Source of the DNA: Desulfotignum sp.
GTDB lineage: Bacteria; Desulfobacterota; Desulfobacteria; Desulfobacterales; Desulfobacteraceae
Direction of reading: 5' to 3'
DNA: 16,021 nt
Assembly: GCA_011390235.1 (NCBI GenBank)
Contig: JAABSS010000037.1
Coordinates: 1 to 16,021 of the forward strand
Every line of letters starts with the position of its first letter. The first letter of the stretch is position 1. Below the pieces are notes generated by a model that saw nothing but the letters and a program-made list of their open reading frames with translations, was not told where the DNA came from and made no database searches. Positions 1 through 6,563 of the stretch are shown piece after piece. The position numbers were made by a program, and so were the translations under genes.

Positions 1-391
1 ATGCGATGATGTTTATTCGTTCCATGGGATCATTGTCATCCTCCGGATCCAGTTGGGGGAACAGATGATCCCAATAACGTTCCACAACACCCCGCAGCAG
101 TGTGAGGCCATCATGAAATCCCGGCAACCCTTCCAGGCAAAGTTTTGAGACGGTCAAATAGAGTATAAGCCTGAGATCCCGGCTGCGCTCAAGCAGTTTC
201 AAACTCAGGTTTTTTACTTTCTCCCAATCCGGCTCTTCGTGTTCCTGAATATGGTCCCCAACCTGGGTCTCTTCAGTGCCCTGGGCCAGTCGCTCGAGTT
301 CCAGAAATTCGATATCGTACGAAATATCCTCTCCGCAGGGGGCATCGGCGGAAATCTCAGTCAGCCATGCATTAACGTCAAAAGGAACCAC
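1..391 (-). CDS. tssA: Type VI secretion protein TssA, N-terminal part (runs off left edge)
   Basis: Encodes the first 130 residues of TssA, the T6SS protein that contacts the baseplate or sheath and helps prime and stabilise tail polymerisation in the cytoplasm. The visible part is almost all ImpA_N domain. It has P18-C-G-E-D22, then Y25-D-I-E-F-L-E-L-E33, the E53-P-D-W56 motif before a helix, a following R71-D-L, the L-E-G-L-P-G-F stretch, and F-P-Q-L-D-P-E-D just before the edge. These are the family's conserved blocks in the usual order. No ATG lies in frame before the domain, and a TAG sits three codons upstream of GTT-free sequence, so the start must be the GTG at 389-391. AGGAAG (400-405 on the minus strand) lies 8 bases before it. 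The C-terminal half, which defines the TssA subtype, lies outside the window. The adjoining Fha/kinase/phosphatase genes fit a T6SS locus. Confidence 0.9.
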   Translation of the reverse strand, partial: MVPFDVNAWLTEISADAPCGEDISYDIEFLELERLAQGTEETQVGDHIQEHEEPDWEKVKNLSLKLLERSRDLRLILYLTVSKLCLEGLPGFHDGLTLLRGVVERYWDHLFPQLDPEDDNDPMERINIIA

Positions 392-770
392 AGATATTAC
401 TTCCTAACGCGGGAAACCCGCAACCCAGAGGGCCTCTCCACATTTTCTTGGTTTTTTTAACAGAAACTGAGGAGTAAGGCACTAGTAATATGAATTTAAA
501 TTGAACCATGACTTTCCAGGGCAGCTTATGGTTGAAATCAACCTGTATCTGTAACTCAAGTGGTTTTTTTAGCAAAGTTGCTGGGCATAACTCCGATCCT
601 TCGGTTACATGCTTATCCCTACAACCGAATTACGGTGGATCAATTTTTCTGCCAGTCGCCAAATATAAATCCACAGGAGCATAGTATCCGTGTCACTAAA
701 ATTTTCTATAGAACAAGATGCCCCTTGTTGTCAACTCATATAAAAAAAATGCTACAAGGTCTTCCGGACT
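392..770. other. Gene-free stretch: tssA leader, candidate promoter and operon end
   Basis: I see no convincing gene on either strand in these 379 bases; the short ORFs lack ribosome sites and recognisable protein. On the minus strand it reads: a T8 tract just after the fha stop, then a sigma70-like promoter (705-734), then a leader of about 300 bases before the tssA GTG. The leader holds small inverted repeats, such as GCGGG-AAA-CCCGC at about 409-421. A 10-codon mini-ORF (ATGCCC... to TGA) follows a GGAG-like site at about 560-590, but I could not support it as a gene. The motif GTTTTTTTARCA (plus strand) occurs near 450, 564 and 789, giving three loose direct repeats of unknown meaning. 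Confidence 0.5.
705..734 (-). promoter_or_regulatory. Candidate sigma70 promoter for tssA with palindrome in the spacer
   Basis: Read on the minus strand, a perfect -35 TTGACA (729-734) is followed after 18 bases by TATAGA (705-710). The spacer is a perfect inverted repeat, AACAAG-N6-CTTGTT (712-729), which also touches the first base of the -35. Transcription would start near 698 and run to the tssA GTG at 391, leaving a leader of about 300 bases. The palindrome position would suit a repressor or a MerR-like activator, but the factor is unknown. The elements are seen directly; promoter function is inferred. Confidence 0.45.
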
Positions 771-771
771 T
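742..771 (-). terminator. Possible intrinsic terminator after fha
   Basis: On the minus strand, directly at the fha stop codon, AAGTC-cggaa-GAC(C)TT can fold with one bulged C. A flanking ACAA/TTGT pair could extend it. A T8 tract (742-749) follows six bases later. The stem is short and imperfect. Its position between the fha stop and a new promoter supports the idea that tssA is transcribed separately. Confidence 0.3.
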
Positions 772-1679
772 CATGTTGTCCGATTGAACAGTTTTTTTAA
801 CAAAGACCCTGGTTTCTTTTCCATTGGCGCAGATTTCTCCGGGGTATTGTGGTTATCCATTGGAGGAGTGAACTCCGGTGGAGTCAGGTGTATTTCAGCC
901 ATACGTCCGCCCTCCATGAACTGGAAGGCGGGACCGGATTCTGTCAGAAAAAGCCGGTCTCCGGGATTCAATGGTGACGCGGATGTGATCTGCCGGCTGT
1001 TTATCTGCATTCGGCTGCTGCCGGTAAGGTCTTTTACCATGTATCCTCCCTGGCTGAAAAAAATCCGGGCATGTCTCGGGGACAGTGAGGCGTGATCAAG
1101 AACCAGATCACAATCCGCCTGGGTGCCGATGGTAATGGGCAGTTCGGTAAATGATTTCAACACAGGTCCATATTGGATGACCAGGGGGACCCGGGTGGTT
1201 TCCACTCGGGGAGATGTCCGGGAAGGGACCGTTGGCTGAGGCGGCGGCGCCTGGGGTTTCAAAGGCGGCGGCGGTGGTTGTTTTTCGGCAACAGGGTCGT
1301 CATATTGCTGCGGTTGCTCCACAGTCAAAGGGGCAGCAGCTGCTTGGGCTTGGACAGACTCCCCTTCCCGGGTGAGAAAACTGACTTTTGGGCCGCCCTG
1401 GGTAAAAAAAATCACATCTGCGTTTTTCAGCCATGCTTCATTTATCCTGCTGCCGTTGACAAAGGTACCGTTGGTGCTTGTATCAATAATTTTAAACCGG
1501 TTGCCTTCCCGTACAATGACCGCGTGTTTTCTGGAAATGACTGCCAGGTCTTTTGGAAATTGAAGGTCACAGGATGGGTGCCTCCCGATATGGATTTCTT
1601 TGCAGTCGAATTCCTGGATGTTCCCTTTCATGGGACCGTGAATGTGGACCAGCTGGACAATTATGGGCAAAGGTTTCAT
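771..1679 (-). CDS. Tandem FHA-domain protein of a T6SS phosphorylation pathway (Fha-like)
   Basis: A 302-residue cytoplasmic protein that probably binds phosphothreonine and carries the kinase signal to the T6SS machine, as Fha1 does in the PpkA/PppA pathway. FHA1 (about 8-105) is canonical: G32-R33, S49-R-K-H52, D66 and N70-G71-T plus V74-N-G. A linker (about 107-163) contains runs of proline. FHA2 (about 165-255) keeps the fold pattern and S200-P-R-H203, but has G185-T in place of GR and T219-G-S-S where NGT is expected, so it may not bind phosphopeptide. The tail (about 265-302) is rich in proline and lysine. The ATG overlaps the stop of the upstream TPR-LysM gene by four bases (ATGA), showing translational coupling. 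T6SS Fha proteins usually have one FHA domain plus a variable C-terminus, so the tandem arrangement is a variant. FHA identity is secure; the T6SS role rests on context. Confidence 0.85.
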   Translation of the reverse strand: MKPLPIIVQLVHIHGPMKGNIQEFDCKEIHIGRHPSCDLQFPKDLAVISRKHAVIVREGNRFKIIDTSTNGTFVNGSRINEAWLKNADVIFFTQGGPKVSFLTREGESVQAQAAAAPLTVEQPQQYDDPVAEKQPPPPPLKPQAPPPQPTVPSRTSPRVETTRVPLVIQYGPVLKSFTELPITIGTQADCDLVLDHASLSPRHARIFFSQGGYMVKDLTGSSRMQINSRQITSASPLNPGDRLFLTESGPAFQFMEGGRMAEIHLTPPEFTPPMDNHNTPEKSAPMEKKPGSLLKKLFNRTT

Positions 1680-3058
1680 TGGGCCGTACTCTTTTTGATA
1701 CTTTCAAGGCGTTCCTGCAGCAATTGTGCTTTTTTTAGATTTGAAGCCACATCTTTGTAATCAGGATCCAGTTCGGAAACCCGTTTCCATTCAACAATGG
1801 CATTTTCCAGCTGCTCTTTTCCAAAATAGTGGATGCCCAGATTATAGTGTTTTTCCTTGTAGGTTGATTCACATTTTTCAATATACCCGGGACACATCTG
1901 ACAGGAAGCATCATAGGACAGGGCCGATTCAAAACTGGCTTTTGCCGGCAGGAATTGATCGGAATCAAACTGAATCAGGCCCAGCTGAAAATGGGAATCA
2001 AACAGAAACTGGTTAAAGCGGCCATTTTCAGGAGCCGCTTTTTTGAGATCTTCAAACAGTGGAATCGCCTGGTTATATTTCTTCTGGTTGAACAATACCA
2101 TTGCCTGATCATATATGTCTGAATCCACGATATCTTTGTCCGGTTTTTTTTCGCCGTATACTTCGGTTTCAATGGATGCTGTCAGGTCCTTTTCCACGGA
2201 AGGCTCCCGGGAAAGATCAGATATGTCCGCATCCGGTGGGGAAAGCTCTGTGTCAGGGGAATCGGTTTCAGGGGACCCAATTTCAGGAGGCTCGGTTGCA
2301 GGGGTTTCAGGTGAAGGCAGCTCCGGTGGGGGAGGATCGGAAGAACCGTTCACAGATGCGGTTGAGAGCGGTTCACTCTGTTTCCCCGACAGTTTTTCCA
2401 TACCGGCTGTTTCTGCTTTCCGAAAAGCTAAATAGTCAGTCTGGCGCTGCTGGAGGTCGGAAAGGGTAGTCCCTGAAATAACAGGGATTTTCAATTCTTT
2501 CCCCACCCGGACCCGGGTGACATCTTCCAGGTTGTTGAATTTGCCGATAACCGGGTATGTCATCAGATCCCCGTAAAAGATCAGTCCCAGTTTGGAGACA
2601 CTTTCTCCATAGGACAGGGTATGGGTGATATAAGGGGTGTTTTCGTCTCTTATTCCTTCCGGCAGCAGTTTTTCTCTGGCCCGGGTATGGTCCGGCCAGT
2701 TCTGAAGCGCCCTTAAATAGGCTTGTTTTGCCGCACTGTATTTTCCCTTTTCATCCAGCATCAGCCCCTGCTGGTAATATTCCTCTGCCCTTTTGAGCAG
2801 GGTTTGGCGGACGGTTTTTTTATGACGGGCCGCAGTTTTGTTTGTTGGATCAATGGCCAGTGCCAGCTCATACTGCTCAAGGGCACTGGAATAGGACTTC
2901 TGTTCTTCAAAGGATCGGCCCTTGGCAATATGTTCTTGCACCAGCTGCTGTTCCGCCGTTTTTTGATCAGGTACCCGGACCTTTTGGGACGGGTCGGATG
3001 CCACGCATCCCATACCTGCCAGAACTGCTGCCAACAAGATTGCAATATATCTGTACAT
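1676..3058 (-). CDS. TPR-LysM-TPR lipoprotein, probable peptidoglycan-binding T6SS accessory protein
   Basis: A 460-residue exported protein. The N-terminal signal (1-17, hydrophobic from I5) ends at C18. The preceding G-M-G is a poor lipobox, so lipidation is likely but not certain. TPR-like helices (about 38-130) include two repeat units ending in A-L-A-I-D-P and A-L-Q-N-W-P. A LysM-like segment follows (about 145-194: H-T-L-S-Y-G-E-S-V, F-Y-G-D, G-K-E-L-K-I-P). A Pro/Glu/Ser/Thr/Asp linker (about 238-285) leads to a second TPR block (about 313-455), which includes a C386-Q-M-C389 pair. LysM implies binding to peptidoglycan, and TPRs imply a protein scaffold. The start has AGGGGAG 8 bases upstream. 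The gene lies 17 bases after the deacetylase gene and overlaps fha, so all three probably share one mRNA. A role in anchoring or sensing around the T6SS trans-envelope complex is inferred. Confidence 0.78.
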   Translation of the reverse strand: MYRYIAILLAAVLAGMGCVASDPSQKVRVPDQKTAEQQLVQEHIAKGRSFEEQKSYSSALEQYELALAIDPTNKTAARHKKTVRQTLLKRAEEYYQQGLMLDEKGKYSAAKQAYLRALQNWPDHTRAREKLLPEGIRDENTPYITHTLSYGESVSKLGLIFYGDLMTYPVIGKFNNLEDVTRVRVGKELKIPVISGTTLSDLQQRQTDYLAFRKAETAGMEKLSGKQSEPLSTASVNGSSDPPPPELPSPETPATEPPEIGSPETDSPDTELSPPDADISDLSREPSVEKDLTASIETEVYGEKKPDKDIVDSDIYDQAMVLFNQKKYNQAIPLFEDLKKAAPENGRFNQFLFDSHFQLGLIQFDSDQFLPAKASFESALSYDASCQMCPGYIEKCESTYKEKHYNLGIHYFGKEQLENAIVEWKRVSELDPDYKDVASNLKKAQLLQERLESIKKSTAQ

Positions 3059-3075
3059 ATGCGGTTCTCCCCTGT

Positions 3076-4086
3076 TTACCGTAAAGACATTCGGGTAAAT
3101 GTTTTCAGTTTCGAAATAAAAGAATCTAAATCTCTTTTTAATACCATATCCCTTTTCAATGCAAGGGGGTTTGTAAAAAAAGGGTTGCTGCCGCGATCCA
3201 CTGTGACCGCTATTTTATACCCGGCAGATGCCGTCATCTGCAAAATCTGTGCATTATACTTTCCGTATGGGAATGCAAAAAAAAATGTGTCCTGCCCCAG
3301 TTCCCGGTCAATGATTTTTTTGGATTGAAAAATTTCTTCTTTCAACCGCCTTTGAAACGCTTCTTCTGTTTCCTGGTCTTTTCGGTTTGTCAGGTCACTG
3401 TGATATACCGAGTGGGATCCTATGGTAAACCCGTTGGCTTTGAGTGTCCGTAATTCATCCCATGTGATGGCTTTGGGGGATATACCCACATAACTGGTGT
3501 ACACAAACAGGGTTGCGGTAAATCCATATTTTTTCAATATGGGCCACGCAGCCTGGTATGCAGACTTATATCCGTCATCAATGGTGATAAGAACCGATTT
3601 TTTGGGAATCTGCCGCTCATACGCCAGAAACCCCAAGAGGTCTTCAGCGGATATTACCCGATAACCATTCTCCCTGAGATAATTCATCTGTTGATCGAAT
3701 ATGCGGGGCGGGGTATTCATGCTTGATTTTTCACCAGCATCGAACCGGTGATAGCAAAGAATGGGTATGCGCTGGTATCCGTTTTCAAAAAGGCCGCCGC
3801 GGTTTTTTTCTTTCAAGGGAATGACAACCATGGAATTTTCATGGAACGTACCTGTTTCATTCGCATCTTCAATTTTCCATGCCAGTTTTTCATCCTTGAG
3901 ATGGAGGCGGGCAAGATCAGACGGAGATGTGTTTTTGTCAAGCCGGCAAACCGCATATTCATTGGATTTATACACCACAGAGTGCGGTTGAATCTGAAGG
4001 GGCAAAGGTGCCGGGGCAATGCATGATGTAAAGAGGATGATGAAGATTATGCCGCAGAGAACAGGGGTTTTCGTTATAGGATTCAT
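3076..4086 (-). CDS. CE4 polysaccharide (peptidoglycan) deacetylase lipoprotein
   Basis: A 336-residue exported hydrolase of the NodB/CE4 family, which removes N-acetyl groups from polysaccharides; peptidoglycan is the likely substrate here. The N-terminal hydrophobic segment (9-21) ends with F-T-S-C22, a weak lipobox. Residues about 43-91 resemble a degenerate LysM (Y-A-V-C-R-L at the start, V-V-I-P-L at the end). The catalytic domain spans about 107-330. Motif 1 is T168-I-D-D-G172 (D170 base, D171 metal ligand), motif 2 is S224-H225-S-V-Y-H229 (metal histidines), and F272-P-Y-G275 corresponds to motif 3. The core is therefore intact. It is the first gene of the minus-strand operon with the LysM lipoprotein and fha. 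The Shine-Dalgarno site is weak (CAGG). Local wall modification for T6SS assembly, or regulation of a wall hydrolase, is inferred from context; a general envelope role is possible. Confidence 0.85.
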   Translation of the reverse strand: MNPITKTPVLCGIIFIILFTSCIAPAPLPLQIQPHSVVYKSNEYAVCRLDKNTSPSDLARLHLKDEKLAWKIEDANETGTFHENSMVVIPLKEKNRGGLFENGYQRIPILCYHRFDAGEKSSMNTPPRIFDQQMNYLRENGYRVISAEDLLGFLAYERQIPKKSVLITIDDGYKSAYQAAWPILKKYGFTATLFVYTSYVGISPKAITWDELRTLKANGFTIGSHSVYHSDLTNRKDQETEEAFQRRLKEEIFQSKKIIDRELGQDTFFFAFPYGKYNAQILQMTASAGYKIAVTVDRGSNPFFTNPLALKRDMVLKRDLDSFISKLKTFTRMSLR

Positions 4087-4279
4087 GGCGTACCTGTATC
4101 TGATATTACAGCCAGTAACCGGATTGTTGATATAATTATATATTCTGCGCTTGACATCAACCCTTTTTTTATATAGGTGAATTTTAATTGCCCACCATTT
4201 TTTCCATACAGGCGGATATCGGCGGGTCAGATGTTTTCTGTATCATGGTCAAGGCTTTCAAAAGGAGGGTGACAACTGC
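4087..4279. promoter_or_regulatory. Divergent control region between the two T6SS-regulator operons
   Basis: These 193 bases separate the minus-strand deacetylase operon from the plus-strand sensor-kinase-phosphatase operon. On the plus strand, TTGACA (4151-4156) is followed after 15 bases by TATAGG (4172-4177); the spacing is short, so this is tentative. On the minus strand, TTGATG and an AT-rich TATAAT-like stretch (about 4126-4140) overlap the same area. Such back-to-back promoters would let one regulator act on both operons. AGGAGG (4263-4268) is the ribosome site for the sensor gene at 4280. Confidence 0.4.
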
Positions 4280-4900
4280 ATGGCGAATAAACAGAAAAGC
4301 GAAACCATGTGTACAGGAAAAAGATTTTTGATGAGTCTGGCAGCCTGGTTTGTTGTTTGCCTGATGTTATACGGCCTCATCCATATGCGGGAAAACAACC
4401 ATACCCGGCGGTTGATTTTAACCGGTGTGGCCATTTCAAAAGATATTTCCAGTCAATCCGCCCTGCCTCTTCTGGAAAAAAATTTTGATCTGCTGGGCAG
4501 ATTCCTTGAAGAAATAACAGCAAAACCAGGCGTGGTGTTTGCTTCTATCATTGATCATAAAAACAAACTGATTGCCTATACGGATCAGGATCAGTTTCTC
4601 ACCCTGAAAAAACAAAAATCCGGTGTATTGGAAAATGTCAGTTACTGGCGGATATCCGGACTGAATAATCAGAAGGTGATGAATTTTTCTTCTGAGATAA
4701 CATTTTCCGATACCCGGGTGGGAGAAGTTTTTATTTCCCTTGCAGCAGAAAATCTGGACAGGTTGCGGCACATGTTTTTTTATTTATCCATAACAACACT
4801 GTTTATTATTTGTATATTGTTCGGTGGGGCACGATACCGGGACTGTCTTGTCTGGTTGAATGAAAAAACTGCCACAATAATTGCAAAAGAATCACCCTGA
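4280..4900 (+). CDS. Stand-alone two-TM extracytoplasmic sensor protein, paralogue of the adjacent kinase's sensor
   Basis: A 206-residue membrane protein: short basic N-terminus, TM1 (about 16-33), periplasmic domain (about 40-160), TM2 (about 165-183) and a cytoplasmic tail of about 20 residues with no effector domain. The periplasmic part looks like a single Cache/PAS-like sensor: V86-F-A-S-I-I-D-H-K-N-K-L-I-A-Y, then I140-T-F-S-D-T-R-V-G-E-V. It aligns block for block with the sensor of the kinase encoded next (V-F-T-A-I-V-D-H-D-D-T-V-I-A-H and L-L-F-S-N-V-K-I-G-K-I), with similar spacing to TM2. A strong AGGAGG lies upstream. It is probably the first gene of the sensor-kinase-phosphatase operon, with 52 bases to the next start. 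I infer a co-receptor, decoy or modulator of the kinase; ligand and partner are unknown. It is not a truncated kinase pseudogene, because its frame is intact and it has its own tail. Confidence 0.65.
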   Translation: MANKQKSETMCTGKRFLMSLAAWFVVCLMLYGLIHMRENNHTRRLILTGVAISKDISSQSALPLLEKNFDLLGRFLEEITAKPGVVFASIIDHKNKLIAYTDQDQFLTLKKQKSGVLENVSYWRISGLNNQKVMNFSSEITFSDTRVGEVFISLAAENLDRLRHMFFYLSITTLFIICILFGGARYRDCLVWLNEKTATIIAKESP

Positions 4901-4952
4901 TAAATCATCTTGGGCCTGGTAGTATAAGGACAGGCTGATATGGAGAAGGCAG

Positions 4953-6563
4953 ATGTCTTTGAGTGAGAAAAAAAGTCCGGTCATTACATGGGCCAAGCAG
5001 TTGACAACCGTTTCAAAGGTGGGCCTGACCCAAAAAATAATTACGCATTCATGGTTTCTGCGAAACTGGAAACCCATGTCAGTTTATCTGATATTTTTTT
5101 TGATGATCGCCCTGGCCGGCCATTTTTCCATCCGGAATACCCAGAATGCATTTCGCCAGGAGTTTTTTGAAAAGGGAATTATGGCAGTGGACAATACCGG
5201 AGAAAAGATCAGGTCCCCATTGCTGGAAAAAGATGTTCTGGCACTGAATATAGCAGTGGGAGAATTGCAGAAAAAAATTGGGCCGGTTTTCACTGCCATT
5301 GTGGATCATGATGATACCGTTATCGCCCACAGCAATGCCGATCTTATTGGTGAAACTTATAAAGCACCGGAAAATACGAAAGAAACGACCATCATGAACG
5401 GTATTGCAGTGGACCGGTTTGTGTATGAGGGAATCCCGGTGGTGGGATTTTCAAAAGAGCTTTTGTTTTCAAATGTCAAAATCGGCAAGATTGTGTTCGG
5501 TCTGGATGCCGATGCCCTGGATGGACCCATGAAAAAATACGACCGCTTTGTTCTGGTCATATGGATACTCTGTTTGTCCGGATTTTTTGTTGCAGTGCTT
5601 GTTACGGACCGGTATTTGAAAACCAGGCGGTTAAAGGAGATGCAGGCTTTCAATAATATGGAAAAGGTGGGGCCCTACCGGCTCATACGGCGTATTGCAC
5701 AGGGTGGAATGGCGGAGTTATATCTGGCGGAATATTTAAGAGATGATGGGTTCAAGCGGACGGTGGCCATCAAGAAGATTCTGCCCCACCTGGTTGAAAA
5801 CAAGGATTTTGTGAAGATGTTTATCCGTGAGGCACGGCTGGCCGCCAATTTACAGCACCCTAATATCGTACAGATTTATGATCTGATCAAACTGCATAAT
5901 GCCAGCTTTATCGCCATGGAATATGTTGATGGAAAAAACCTGGCACAGATCATGGCACATGAAAAAAAAGGATTATCTGTGGGTCTGGCCATGTTTCTGA
6001 TTCAGAAAATCAGTCTGGGTCTTTACTATTCCCATACCAGAACCAGTGAGGAAACCGGTGAACCGCTGAATATCATTCACAGGGACATCAGTCCACAGAA
6101 CATGCTGATTTCCTTTAAAGGAGAGGTGAAGATCAGTGACTTCGGCATTTCCAAGGCCAGATCAGAACCCAGCTTTACCAGGGCAGGGGTCATCAAGGGA
6201 AAACTGGCCTATCTGTCACCGGAACAGGCCCTGGGAAAAGAGATAGACCATCAGGCAGACCTTTACGCCCTGGGAATCATTTTTTATGAGATCCTGTCCG
6301 GCAGGCGGCTGTATAGCTTCAACAACGAACTGGAAGCATTGAGTACCCTGCCCAAACGGGTTATTCAGCCTGTTATTGAAGTTCGGACCGACATTCCCCC
6401 GGCACTCAGTGATATTGTGATGAAGTGCCTGGAAAAAGACAAGTTACAGCGCTATTCATCCGGCAGGCAGATATATGATGATTTGGCTGAATTGAAAAAG
6501 CGGTTGAACATCTCCTATGACGAATCAAATCTGGCGGATTTCATGACGGAGCGATTCAGATAA
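4953..6563 (+). CDS. Membrane receptor Ser/Thr protein kinase with periplasmic sensor (PpkA-like role)
   Basis: A 536-residue kinase. It has a cytoplasmic N-terminus (1-41), TM1 (about 42-58), a Cache-like periplasmic sensor (about 63-196), TM2 (about 199-217), a juxtamembrane segment and a Hanks-type kinase domain (about 239-520). Catalytic elements are complete: glycine loop G251-G-M-A-E, ATP lysine K274 (V-A-I-K), helix-C E293, H376-R-D378 with N383, D396-F-G398, and S422-P-E424. T/S residues in the activation segment (S405-R410 region) could be autophosphorylated. The start has GGAGAAGG shortly upstream. The stop is followed directly by the ATG of the PP2C gene (TAA-ATG), so the two are translationally linked. 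With the phosphatase and the FHA protein it forms a complete threonine-phosphorylation circuit. Classical PpkA has the kinase at the N-terminus and the periplasmic part at the C-terminus; here the order is reversed, so I leave the symbol blank. Confidence 0.92.
   Translation: MSLSEKKSPVITWAKQLTTVSKVGLTQKIITHSWFLRNWKPMSVYLIFFLMIALAGHFSIRNTQNAFRQEFFEKGIMAVDNTGEKIRSPLLEKDVLALNIAVGELQKKIGPVFTAIVDHDDTVIAHSNADLIGETYKAPENTKETTIMNGIAVDRFVYEGIPVVGFSKELLFSNVKIGKIVFGLDADALDGPMKKYDRFVLVIWILCLSGFFVAVLVTDRYLKTRRLKEMQAFNNMEKVGPYRLIRRIAQGGMAELYLAEYLRDDGFKRTVAIKKILPHLVENKDFVKMFIREARLAANLQHPNIVQIYDLIKLHNASFIAMEYVDGKNLAQIMAHEKKGLSVGLAMFLIQKISLGLYYSHTRTSEETGEPLNIIHRDISPQNMLISFKGEVKISDFGISKARSEPSFTRAGVIKGKLAYLSPEQALGKEIDHQADLYALGIIFYEILSGRRLYSFNNELEALSTLPKRVIQPVIEVRTDIPPALSDIVMKCLEKDKLQRYSSGRQIYDDLAELKKRLNISYDESNLADFMTERFR

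Noticed and set aside
378..575. Minus-strand 65-codon frame upstream of tssA
   Set aside because: It overlaps the tssA start in another frame, has no ribosome site, and its product shows no signal, repeat or domain.
560..1095. Overlapping plus-strand small frames
   Set aside because: They run antisense into fha, have no ribosome sites and give unrecognisable products.
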